From contig JAUXEW010000145.1 in assembly GCA_030620375.1 (NCBI GenBank), positions 1 to 7,384 on the forward strand: a DNA stretch of 7,384 nucleotides, written 5' to 3'. A program made the position numbers and the translations under genes. The stretch's first letter is position 1; every line of letters begins with the position of its first letter. Positions 1 to 5,693 of this stretch are shown here, in pieces. The notes below the pieces were generated by a model. The model saw only the letters and a list, made by a program, of their open reading frames with translations, was not told where the DNA came from and did no database searches. This DNA is from Desulfobacteraceae bacterium (GTDB lineage Bacteria; Desulfobacterota; Desulfobacteria; Desulfobacterales; UBA5616).

Positions 1-78
1 CCGTTCGATGGTGGGCGGCATCAATTACGTATTGATAAGTTTAATATCCTTGGCAAAATGTTTCCCCACATGAAATGA
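1..78 (+). CDS. rpiB: Ribose-5-phosphate isomerase B, C-terminal end (partial)
   Basis: Frame 1 is open from the window edge to a TGA at 76-78 and encodes 25 residues beginning PFDGGRHQLRIDKF. The (Y/F)EGGRHxxRV pattern is the conserved C-terminal signature of RpiB, the isomerase that interconverts ribose 5-phosphate and ribulose 5-phosphate. Ribulose 5-phosphate is the substrate of the DHBP synthase half of RibBA encoded downstream. Only the tail is visible, so catalytic residues cannot be checked. The assignment rests on this one motif plus the familiar rpiB-glyA-deaminase-nrdR gene order. A short extension (about 10 residues, ending FPHMK) follows the motif and may be lineage-specific. Confidence 0.72.
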   Translation, partial: PFDGGRHQLRIDKFNILGKMFPHMK

Positions 79-83
79 GAAAT

Positions 84-225
84 ACGCGTTGGATACGAAA
101 ATCATTGCGTATCTGATAGCGGACATTTAAAAAACCCGAATAATGACGACGTTATCAGCCGGACCGATGGTAAAGTGCGCGAGCTTTGTGAAGCATTTCC
201 CCTGTATCCGAAGGATATCGTATAA
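84..225 (+). pseudogene. glyA: glyA remnant (serine hydroxymethyltransferase C-terminus), frameshifted and mostly deleted
   Basis: From 127 to the TAA at 223-225, frame 1 reads LKNPNNDDVIS, then GKVRELCEAFPLYPKDIV, which matches the extreme C-terminus of serine hydroxymethyltransferase (VLxxxxDxxVIxRxxGKVxxLCxxFPLY). Just upstream, 104-127 in another frame reads IIAYLIADI, the preceding GlyA helix. The two join perfectly if one T is restored near 127, so a single-base deletion separates them. Further up, ACGCGT (84-89) may be the TR of the TTRG motif. No start codon or catalytic domain (PLP lysine, active-site loops) exists: rpiB ends at 78 and only ~45 codons of a ~415-residue protein remain. 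This is best explained as a deletion between rpiB and glyA followed by decay. The frame-1 reading could conceivably still be translated, but no start or ribosome site supports that. Confidence 0.7.
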
Positions 226-230
226 GGAGG
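223..230 (+). promoter_or_regulatory. Strong Shine-Dalgarno for dCMP deaminase
   Basis: TAAGGAGG overlaps the stop codon of the glyA remnant and lies 7 bases before the ATG at 238. It fixes the deaminase start. It also suggests that this gene was already read from the upstream transcript when glyA was intact. Confidence 0.8.
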
Positions 231-237
231 CGGTTTA

Positions 238-717
238 ATGCCCGGAAAAGAAGGTCGGCCAACCTGGGAAACCTACTTTATGGATATCACACAGTTGGTG
301 GCAAGGCGCTCCACGTGTATCAGGCGCGCAGTAGGCGCTATCATCGTAAAGGACAAAAGGATATTGTCCACAGGCTACAACGGAGCTCCTACGGGAATTA
401 AACATTGCGTGGATATCGGTTGCCTTCGTGAGAAAATGAATGTAACATCAGGAGAAAGGCATGAACTATGCCGGGGGATACATGCCGAGCAGAATGCGAT
501 TATTCAAGCAGCATATCATGGGGTTTCCATAAAAGATGCGGTTCTGTATTGCACGAATTTTCCCTGTTCCATATGCGCTAAAATGATCATCAATGCCGGT
601 ATACGAAGAATTTATTATCAATCCGGATACGCCGATGAGCTGTCCAGAGAGTTGCTCAAGGAATCAAGTATAAAGCTCTTCAAACTGGATGCCCGACAAG
701 GGGAGGGAGAACCATGA
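238..717 (+). CDS. Deoxycytidylate (dCMP) deaminase, ComEB-like
   Basis: A 159-residue zinc-dependent cytidine/deoxycytidylate deaminase. It converts dCMP to dUMP, the precursor of dTMP, in the cytoplasm. The catalytic zinc motif is clear: H82-A83-E84 (in GIHAEQNAI) supplies one ligand and the proton-shuttling Glu, and P109-C110-x-x-C113 supplies the two Cys ligands. GYNGAPTG (46-53) is the substrate-loop motif of this family. Further Cys/His at 57, 62, 75 and 78 may form the second zinc site known in some dCMP deaminases, which is an inference. The length is normal. The ATG is fixed by a strong AAGGAGG 7 bases upstream. The stop overlaps the nrdR start (ATGA, 714-717), implying translational coupling. 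Pairing with the ribonucleotide-reductase repressor NrdR makes sense because both act in dNTP supply. Confidence 0.93.
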   Translation: MPGKEGRPTWETYFMDITQLVARRSTCIRRAVGAIIVKDKRILSTGYNGAPTGIKHCVDIGCLREKMNVTSGERHELCRGIHAEQNAIIQAAYHGVSIKDAVLYCTNFPCSICAKMIINAGIRRIYYQSGYADELSRELLKESSIKLFKLDARQGEGEP

Positions 718-1178
718 AATGTCCGTACTGCGGTGAAATCGACAATAAGGTTATTGACTCCAGATTGAGCAAGGACGGGAACGTTGTTCGCAGAAGAAGA
801 GAATGTATTATATGTGAAAGAAGATTTACAACCTATGAGCAGATTGAAGAAATTCCCATTATGATCGTCAAAAAAGACGGTCGCCGTGAGGTGTTCAACC
901 GGGAGAAGGTGGCATCGGGCATAAAAAAAGCCTGTGAAAAACGTAACATTAGCATTAACGCCATCGAAGAATTTCTTGACAATCTGGAACAGGATTTAAA
1001 GGAAACCGGCGAAAAGGAGATTCCGTCTTCCACCATCGGCGAAAAGGTGATTTCCAAACTGCATGACTTTGACGATGTGGCCTATGTCAGATTTGCATCC
1101 GTGTATCGTGAGTTTAAGGATGTTAACGATTTCTTTTCCGAATTGAAAAGCCTTCTGACAGAGCAAAAAACATTATGA
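714..1178 (+). CDS. nrdR: Transcriptional repressor NrdR
   Basis: A 154-residue NrdR of standard length. The N-terminal zinc ribbon has C3-P-Y-C6 and C31-I-I-C34, with the basic RRRR stretch at 26-29 that belongs to the DNA-binding part. It is followed by the signature RRFTTYEQIE (36-45). An ATP-cone domain spans about residues 49-139 (VKKDGRREVFNREKV at its start, FASVYREFKDVNDF near its end). NrdR senses ATP/dATP and represses ribonucleotide reductase genes by binding NrdR boxes. It overlaps both neighbours by ATGA (714-717 and 1175-1178), so it is translated as part of the dCMP deaminase-nrdR-ribD block. No nrd gene and no obvious NrdR box is in this window, so its targets lie elsewhere. 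NrdR next to ribD is common across bacteria. Confidence 0.96.
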   Translation: MKCPYCGEIDNKVIDSRLSKDGNVVRRRRECIICERRFTTYEQIEEIPIMIVKKDGRREVFNREKVASGIKKACEKRNISINAIEEFLDNLEQDLKETGEKEIPSSTIGEKVISKLHDFDDVAYVRFASVYREFKDVNDFFSELKSLLTEQKTL

Positions 1179-2320
1179 CGGATGACCGCGACTTTATGGC
1201 AGTAGCGCTTGACCTTGCGAAAAAAGGTCAGGGATTTACTTCACCCAATCCCATGGTCGGGGCGGTGGTTGTAAAAGACAATCGAATTATAGGGAAAGGA
1301 TACCATGAAGCGGTTGGAGAACCGCATTCAGAAGTTAATGCCATTAACGACGCCGGAGACCATACGGAAGGCGCTATCCTGTATGTAACCCTTGAACCCT
1401 GCAACCATACAGGACGAACCCGGCCCTGTACCGAGAAAATTCTTTCCGCCGGGATTAGACGGGTTGTGGTCGCCATGAAGGACCCGAACCCCGATGTAAA
1501 AGGGGGTGGAAACGATTTTTTAAAAACGCATGGTGTTGATGTCACCTTAGGTGTTTGTGAGGTGCAGGCTCAAAAACTTAACGAGGCGTATATTAAATAT
1601 GTTAAAACCAAGCGTCCATTTGTCATTGTAAAATGTGCCTCAACCTTAGACGGGAGAATAGCCACAAAAACCGGCGACGCTAAATGGATCAGCAATGAAT
1701 TGTCCAGAAATTTTGTCCATACGCTTCGACATGCTGTTGATGCCGTCATGGTGGGGATTGATACCGTAACAGCGGACAATCCTAGTTTAACCACCCGATT
1801 GCCGGGCTTGATCAACGGAAAAAAAGGCCGTGATCCGGTTAGAATCATTCTAGACACTCAGTTTTCGATTGCTGAAGATGCAACCGTGTTGAAGCCGAAT
1901 TCCGATTCTGACACACTGATTATTACCGGTGACTTGACATCAAATCCGGCGGGGTTGAAAAAAAAACGTCGTCTTTTGGACAGAGGGATCAAAATTGTTG
2001 AATCACCTCTGAAAAACGACCGGATTGATCTTAATTTCCTAATGGACCATCTAGGGAGCATGAATATGTCGAGCCTTTTGATTGAGGGAGGTGGGCATGT
2101 CATTGCGTCGGCGTTATCTGAAAAAATTGGTGACAAAGTTCTGTTTTTTTATGCGCCCAAAATTCTTGCTGCCGATGACGGTGTCCCGATTTGCAGAGGG
2201 AACGGTCCGGAATTCATGTCTGACTGTATACCGGTCAAAGATATTGACGTCAGACGTTTTGGCGATGATGTCATGATCGAGGGATATATCGAGTACTCAC
2301 AGATGGATGATAGAAAATAA
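1175..2320 (+). CDS. ribD: Bifunctional pyrimidine deaminase/reductase RibD
   Basis: A 381-residue fused enzyme for the second and third steps of riboflavin synthesis: deamination of the pyrimidine from GTP ring opening, then NADPH-dependent reduction of its ribosyl chain. The deaminase domain (about 1-145) has H51-S52-E53 and P75-C76-N-H-T-G-R-T-R-P-C85, the RibD zinc motif, plus TSPNPMVGAV (22-31). The reductase domain (about 147-375) shows VKCASTLDGRIAT (152-164), GIDTVTADNP (194-203) and LLIEGGGHV (301-309), typical of the RibD C-terminal/DHFR-like fold. The middle residue of the HxE motif is Ser where Ala is usual; the ligand His and catalytic Glu are kept. The start overlaps nrdR by ATGA. 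The protein is slightly longer than the usual ~365 residues. Confidence 0.97.
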   Translation: MTDDRDFMAVALDLAKKGQGFTSPNPMVGAVVVKDNRIIGKGYHEAVGEPHSEVNAINDAGDHTEGAILYVTLEPCNHTGRTRPCTEKILSAGIRRVVVAMKDPNPDVKGGGNDFLKTHGVDVTLGVCEVQAQKLNEAYIKYVKTKRPFVIVKCASTLDGRIATKTGDAKWISNELSRNFVHTLRHAVDAVMVGIDTVTADNPSLTTRLPGLINGKKGRDPVRIILDTQFSIAEDATVLKPNSDSDTLIITGDLTSNPAGLKKKRRLLDRGIKIVESPLKNDRIDLNFLMDHLGSMNMSSLLIEGGGHVIASALSEKIGDKVLFFYAPKILAADDGVPICRGNGPEFMSDCIPVKDIDVRRFGDDVMIEGYIEYSQMDDRK

Positions 2321-2329
2321 ACGCGGACA

Positions 2330-2357
2330 TTGATTTATATGGTTTAACGCTTATTAT
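2330..2357 (+). promoter_or_regulatory. Possible sigma70-type promoter downstream of ribD
   Basis: TTGATT (2330-2335) and TATTAT (2352-2357) are separated by 16 bases in AT-rich DNA just after the ribD stop. It could give ribE and ribBA their own transcript despite the spacer. The match is partial and such pairs arise easily in AT-rich DNA, so this is only a candidate. Confidence 0.25.
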
Positions 2358-2469
2358 ACGGGTGGTGGTTTACCCTATAGTTGCATAAATAACATGACAA
2401 AATGGGTTTAAAAGTAATAATTACAGGCCATTCAACCTTTTTTAACTGTTCTGCTGGAATGAACTACAG

Positions 2470-2628
2470 ATGGCATCAAAGAAATCAGTGAAAATCAGCC
2501 ATGTTATTGATCCTACGGGAAAGCCGATGGTACCGCATCTCCCGCGTTGTCAAGGGTTTGCGGTAAATTACTGCAGCTGCACCCTTGACGCCTTGGGTCT
2601 GCAGTACCCTCGACTTTTGCAACGTTAG
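2470..2628 (+). CDS. Small hypothetical ORF, 52 residues, in the ribD-ribE spacer
   Basis: An ATG at 2470 opens a 52-codon frame ending at TAG 2626-2628. It starts MASKKSVKISHVIDPTGKP and ends LQYPRLLQR. It is basic at the N-terminus, has Cys at 27, 35 and 37, and shows no signal peptide or membrane segment. The upstream GGA at 2456-2458 is a weak ribosome site, 11 bases from the ATG. I do not recognise the family. The segment VPHLPRCQGFAVNYCSCTLD coincides with the nested hairpin at 2549-2589, so coding and RNA structure compete as explanations. It may be a real small gene, the fragment of a larger mobile-element protein, or chance: 52 codons without a stop is not strong evidence. Confidence 0.3.
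   Translation: MASKKSVKISHVIDPTGKPMVPHLPRCQGFAVNYCSCTLDALGLQYPRLLQR
2549..2589 (+). repeat. Nested hairpin with 9-bp perfect outer stem
   Basis: GTCAAGGGT (2549-2557) pairs exactly with ACCCTTGAC (2581-2589), and a flanking T-G wobble extends it by one. Inside, GCGGTA (2560-2565) pairs with TACTGC (2569-2574, one G-T) around an AAT loop. A second small stem, GGGT (2595-2598) with ACCC (2606-2609), follows directly and encloses CTGCAG, a hexamer also present in the first hairpin (2571-2576). There is no T-run, so it is not an intrinsic terminator. A cis-regulatory RNA or the end of a mobile element is possible. Confidence 0.45.
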
Positions 2629-2668
2629 CGTTTACTCTGAACTTTTTTGTTTAACAACGGTCATTTTG

Positions 2669-3328
2669 ATGTTTACGGGAATTATCGAGGGCTTAGGGAG
2701 CCTTTCTCAAATCGTAAAATCCGATAAGGGCATGCGGTTAACCGTGGATGCCGACTTTGAATTGGATCGTACTAAAATTGGTGATAGTATAGCTGTTAGT
2801 GGCGCCTGTTTGACCATGGTAAAGATTGGCGGCAAACGGTTTCAAGCTGACGTGTCTCCGGAGACCCTTGAAAAAACAACCTTTGATAAAGCAAAGATAG
2901 GGGAGCGGGTAAACCTTGAGCGCGCGCTACGCCTTTTCGATCGGATCGACGGTCATCTGGTTACCGGGCACATCGATGGTATCGGTATGATCAGCAGTAA
3001 ACGAACAGCAGGCAATGCGGTCATTATAACGTTCGAGACACCGCCGTCTTTATTGCATTTTATGATAAAAAAGGGTTCTGTTGCCGTGGACGGCATTAGC
3101 CTGACCATAAACAATTGTAACAAAGGCAGCTTTGAGGTCAGTTTGATTCCTCATACCGCCAGTCTTACGACACTTGGATCTAAGAAAATTGGAGATGCGG
3201 TCAACATTGAAACCGATATGATAGGGAAATATGTCGAACAATTTATGACCGGAAGAATCAATAATAGCCCCGATACATCGGGGTCATCAATTGATAAAGC
3301 ATATTTAATTAAAACAGGCTTTATTTAA
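2669..3328 (+). CDS. ribE: Riboflavin synthase, alpha subunit
   Basis: A 219-residue riboflavin synthase, which dismutates two molecules of 6,7-dimethyl-8-ribityllumazine to riboflavin. It has the expected two lumazine-binding barrels: about residues 1-96, starting MFTGIIEGLG and containing SGACLT (44-49), and about 97-193, with GHLVTGHIDG (95-104) and DGISLTI (141-147). The start is set at 2669 because MFTGIIE is the invariant N-terminus of the family; an in-frame TTG further up (2585) would add 28 residues with no homology. No Shine-Dalgarno is visible before 2669 (AACAACGGTCATTTTG), unlike the neighbours. The tail after ~193 (TGRINNSPDT...) is unconserved and encodes a GC-rich hairpin in the DNA (3268-3283). 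RibH makes its substrate. Confidence 0.95.
   Translation: MFTGIIEGLGSLSQIVKSDKGMRLTVDADFELDRTKIGDSIAVSGACLTMVKIGGKRFQADVSPETLEKTTFDKAKIGERVNLERALRLFDRIDGHLVTGHIDGIGMISSKRTAGNAVIITFETPPSLLHFMIKKGSVAVDGISLTINNCNKGSFEVSLIPHTASLTTLGSKKIGDAVNIETDMIGKYVEQFMTGRINNSPDTSGSSIDKAYLIKTGFI
3268..3283 (+). repeat. GC-rich hairpin in the 3' end of ribE
   Basis: CCCCGAT and ATCGGGG form a 7-bp inverted repeat around AC (6 bp with a TACA tetraloop). It lies within the last 20 codons of ribE and has no following T-run. It may slow 3' decay or mark an RNA-processing site; it may also be incidental. Confidence 0.4.
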
Positions 3329-3472
3329 ACATAAAAAACCGGGTCCTCTGGGCCAGGATTCTTTACATGAAGATACGAAAAGGATTTGGTTTTCGGCCGT
3401 GATCATTAAACAGATGAACCGTGTTGTTTGTGCCGTGACCTTATTAAAATTCTTATAGGAGATATAACGAAA
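3329..3472 (+). other. ribE-ribBA intergenic region, 144 bases
   Basis: It contains a short stem GGTCC/GGGCC (3342-3354, one G-T pair, TCT loop) followed by only a weak T-rich stretch, then an AT-rich segment leading to the ribBA ribosome site. I looked for the FMN riboswitch here because it often precedes ribB-type genes, and found none of its conserved blocks. No gene is visible. Confidence 0.5.
3456..3461 (+). promoter_or_regulatory. Shine-Dalgarno deciding the ribBA start
   Basis: TAGGAG lies 11 bases before the ATG at 3473. The frame is also open from an upstream ATG at 3428, but this ribosome site would then sit inside the gene, so 3473 is the better start. Confidence 0.7.
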
Positions 3473-4687
3473 ATGTCCTTGATAACGATTGAAAAAGCCT
3501 TAGAAGAAATTAAAAACGGCCGGATGGTCATTCTGGTGGATGATGAAGACCGTGAAAACGAGGGTGATCTGACACTGGCCGCTGAAAAAGTAACGCCTGA
3601 AGCCATCAATTTTATGGCAAAATTCGGGCGAGGTCTTATTTGCCTGTCTATGACCGGAGAAAAATGCGATTCTCTTGATCTGCCTCTGATGGTCGATAAC
3701 AATACATCGAAGTTTCAAACCGGCTTTACCATATCCATAGAAGCCAGCCGCGGTGTTACAACCGGAATTTCAGCATATGATCGCGCAACCACCATTCTGG
3801 CTGCCATTGCAGAAGAGGCCCATCCCGACGATCTGGTCAGACCGGGCCACATTTTTCCCTTAAGAGCAAAAAAAGGTGGTGTTATGGTACGCTCCGGTCA
3901 AACCGAAGGGTCTGTAGATCTGGCCCGTTTAGCCGGATTGAAACCCACTGGTGTGATCTGCGAGATCATGGATGAAGACGGTACCATGGCCAGAATGCCG
4001 GCACTTAAAAAATTCGGCCAGGAGCATGGTATCGGCATTTGCACCATCGCGGACCTTATCGAATACCGCATGCGAACAGAATCATTTGTACACCGTTCGG
4101 CGGAGACAACAATCCCAACCTCTTTTGCCGGAGAATTTAAAGCGATCGTTTATGAAAATGATGTCGACGAATTGCTTCACATCGCCCTGATAAAAGGTGA
4201 AATCGATCCTGTTAATCCGACCCTTGTCCGGGTGCATTCTGAATGCCTGACCGGTGATATTTTCGGCTCGCTGCGATGCGATTGCGGGGAACAGCTCTAT
4301 CAGGCCATGAAGATGATGGATGAAGAGGCCAGCGGGGTATTGCTTTATATCCGGCAGGAAGGCAGAGGTATTGGCCTTGTCAACAAATTTAAAGCATATG
4401 CCTTACAGGATCAGGGAATGGACACGGTTGAGGCCAATGAAGAGCTCGGATTCAAAGCCGATTTGAGGGGCTATGGAATCGGCGCGCAGATTCTGGTGGA
4501 TCTCGGGGTTAAGAAGATGAAAATTCTAACCAACAACCCCAAGAAGATCGTCGGTCTTGAAGGTTACGGATTGCGCATCGTTGAGCAGATACCGATTCAA
4601 ATAGAACCCAATGAACGTAACCAACGCTATTTGGAATGTAAACAACAGAAGATGGGGCATTTGCTTCATTTTGATAAATTGCCATAA
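3473..4687 (+). CDS. ribBA: Bifunctional DHBP synthase / GTP cyclohydrolase II
   Basis: A 404-residue fusion supplying both entry branches of riboflavin synthesis. The N-terminal half (about 1-200) is 3,4-dihydroxy-2-butanone-4-phosphate synthase, acting on ribulose 5-phosphate: acidic metal loop DDEDRENEGDL (23-33), RPGHIFPLR (123-131), ICEIMDEDGTMAR (162-174). The C-terminal half (about 205-400) is GTP cyclohydrolase II: RVHSECLTGDIFGSLRCDCG (253-272) with the three zinc cysteines C258, C269 and C271, YIRQEGRGIGL (292-302), and TNNPKK (353-358). In the DHBPS motif usually written GHTEAxVDL the His is Gln (GQTEGSVDL, 142-150); that His is a metal ligand in characterised enzymes. All other visible key motifs are intact. 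The start at 3473 (MSLITIEKALEEI) fits the family and the TAGGAG site. Confidence 0.97.
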   Translation: MSLITIEKALEEIKNGRMVILVDDEDRENEGDLTLAAEKVTPEAINFMAKFGRGLICLSMTGEKCDSLDLPLMVDNNTSKFQTGFTISIEASRGVTTGISAYDRATTILAAIAEEAHPDDLVRPGHIFPLRAKKGGVMVRSGQTEGSVDLARLAGLKPTGVICEIMDEDGTMARMPALKKFGQEHGIGICTIADLIEYRMRTESFVHRSAETTIPTSFAGEFKAIVYENDVDELLHIALIKGEIDPVNPTLVRVHSECLTGDIFGSLRCDCGEQLYQAMKMMDEEASGVLLYIRQEGRGIGLVNKFKAYALQDQGMDTVEANEELGFKADLRGYGIGAQILVDLGVKKMKILTNNPKKIVGLEGYGLRIVEQIPIQIEPNERNQRYLECKQQKMGHLLHFDKLP

Positions 4688-4741
4688 TGCCGTGTAACAG
4701 CGCTGTATCATTTTTTTAGTTTTAAACGAGGAGGACTGTCA
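4688..4741 (+). promoter_or_regulatory. ribBA-ribH spacer with palindrome, T-run and strong ribosome site
   Basis: ACAGCGCTGT (4697-4706) is a perfect 10-base palindrome followed closely by a run of seven T (4711-4717). It resembles a weak terminator or attenuator, but without a proper loop the usable stem is only about 3 bp, so readthrough is expected. GAGGAGG (4728-4734) is a strong Shine-Dalgarno 7 bases before the ribH ATG. Confidence 0.45.
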
Positions 4742-5215
4742 ATGCCTAAGTTTATTGAAGGTAAATTGAATGCCGAAGGTAAAAAGTTTGCCCTTGTTGC
4801 CGGCCGTTTTAATGACTTTATTACCGATAGGCTCGTCAGCGGTGCAGTTGATGCATTACTCAGGTCTGGTGCAAAAGATGCGGATATCGAAATTGTAAAA
4901 GTCCCGGGGGCCTTTGAAATCCCGCTGGTGGCCAAGAAAATGGCTCAAACAGGACGTTACAATGCGGTTATCGCTCTAGGTGCCGTCATCCGGGGGGCAA
5001 CGCCTCATTTTGATTATGTCAGTGCGGAAGTTTCAAAGGGTATTGCAATGGTTAGCTTAGAGTCTGAAATTCCGGTCATTTTTGGAATTCTAACTACCGA
5101 TACCATTGAGCAGGCCATCGAACGTGCTGGCACAAAAGCAGGAAATAAAGGGTGGAGTGCGGCGATAACGGCTGTTGAGATGGCGAACTTGATGGAGCAA
5201 TTTGATCAGGTTTAA
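4742..5215 (+). CDS. ribH: 6,7-dimethyl-8-ribityllumazine synthase
   Basis: A 157-residue lumazine synthase of normal length. It condenses the RibBA product DHBP with the pyrimidine made by RibD (after dephosphorylation) to give the lumazine used by RibE. Signature positions are all present: R22-F23-N24 near the N-terminus, VPGAFEIP (54-61), GAVIRGATPHFDYV (80-93) with catalytic His89, and GILTTDTIEQAIERAG (115-130) followed by KAGNKG (132-137). Family members assemble as pentamers or 60-mer capsids; which applies here cannot be read from sequence. The start is fixed by GAGGAGG at 4728-4734. Three bases separate its stop from nusB, indicating co-transcription. Confidence 0.97.
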   Translation: MPKFIEGKLNAEGKKFALVAGRFNDFITDRLVSGAVDALLRSGAKDADIEIVKVPGAFEIPLVAKKMAQTGRYNAVIALGAVIRGATPHFDYVSAEVSKGIAMVSLESEIPVIFGILTTDTIEQAIERAGTKAGNKGWSAAITAVEMANLMEQFDQV

Positions 5216-5218
5216 AGC

Positions 5219-5689
5219 ATGGGATACCGTCGCAAGTCCAGAGAACTCGCCATGCAGGCGCTCTTTTATATGGATGAAAAAAGGAACAACCCAAAAGAGA
5301 TGGTAGAACTGTTTTTAAGAAACTTCAAGCCACCAGAAAAGGTGCGACCTTTTTTTCTTAAACTCATTAACGGTGTTTTACATCAAAGGAATGAAATCGA
5401 CACCCTCATCGAACGGTTCTCCAGCAATTGGAAAATTGATCGAATGGCCTGCGTTGACAGAAATATTATTCGAATTGCGGTTTATGAACTCCTTTGTTTA
5501 AATGATATCCCTTCAAAGGTAACCATAAACGAAGCCATTGATATCGGGAAAAAGTATGGCGCAGAGGATTCCGGCGCCTTTATAAACGGTGTATTGGACA
5601 GCATCCGCATATTGGCGGAAAAGGGAGAAATCCAAATGAAAAGCGATTTCCGGATGGACACTAACTTACAGTCTCGATCCGGAGAATGA
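5219..5689 (+). CDS. nusB: Transcription antitermination factor NusB
   Basis: A 156-residue NusB, the all-helical RNA-binding protein that with NusE (ribosomal protein S10) binds boxA RNA and supports rRNA antitermination. It has the basic N-terminus GYRRKSRELAMQALF (2-16), the central motif WKIDRMACVDRNIIRIAVYE (71-90), then VTINEAIDIGKKYG (101-114) and FINGVLD (121-127), all diagnostic. The C-terminal ~20 residues (after ILAEKGEIQM) are unconserved. It begins 3 bases after ribH, with only a weak AGG (5207-5209) as ribosome site, so translation is probably coupled to ribH. The ribH-nusB pair is a very common arrangement. The stop is 4 bases before the next gene. Confidence 0.96.
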   Translation: MGYRRKSRELAMQALFYMDEKRNNPKEMVELFLRNFKPPEKVRPFFLKLINGVLHQRNEIDTLIERFSSNWKIDRMACVDRNIIRIAVYELLCLNDIPSKVTINEAIDIGKKYGAEDSGAFINGVLDSIRILAEKGEIQMKSDFRMDTNLQSRSGE

Positions 5690-5693
5690 TCTG

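Larger units (their letters stand above)
2321..2668 (+). other. 348-base spacer between ribD and ribE (probable insertion)
   Basis: This gap breaks an otherwise tight operon. From left to right it holds an AT-rich stretch with a possible promoter (2330-2357), a 52-codon ORF (2470-2628), a nested hairpin inside that ORF (2549-2589), a small hairpin (2595-2609), and a T-rich stretch before the ribE ATG. I see no tRNA, no FMN riboswitch consensus (no AGGGGCAGG-type or CCGACCGGCGGT-type block), and no convincing terminal inverted repeats or target duplication. ribE has no clear Shine-Dalgarno in this spacer, which is unlike the other genes here. What put the DNA here is unknown. Confidence 0.6.

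Noticed and set aside
1325..1333. HSE in place of HAE in RibD as loss of the deaminase active site
   Set aside because: The zinc-ligand His and catalytic Glu are retained; only the non-catalytic middle residue differs.
833..2136. Minus-strand ORFs antisense to nrdR and ribD
   Set aside because: They are shadows of well-identified genes, without ribosome sites or recognisable protein features.
2344..2634. TTAACGCTTA (2344-2353) and TTAGCGTTTA (2625-2634) as terminal inverted repeats of an inserted element
   Set aside because: Only 8 of 10 positions match in inverted orientation, there is no flanking target duplication, and the positions do not coincide with the gap edges.
2585..2668. Upstream extension of ribE from an in-frame TTG at 2585
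   Set aside because: The added 28 residues show no riboflavin synthase similarity, overlap the 52-codon ORF and hairpin, and MFTGIIE at 2669 is the family's standard N-terminus.
3428..3472. Upstream extension of ribBA from an ATG at 3428
   Set aside because: It would place the TAGGAG ribosome site inside the gene; the family N-terminus begins at MSLITIEKAL (3473).
4697..4717. Palindrome plus T-run as an intrinsic terminator between ribBA and ribH
   Set aside because: A loop-less palindrome leaves only about 3 usable base pairs; ribH is expected to be co-transcribed. Recorded only as a spacer feature.
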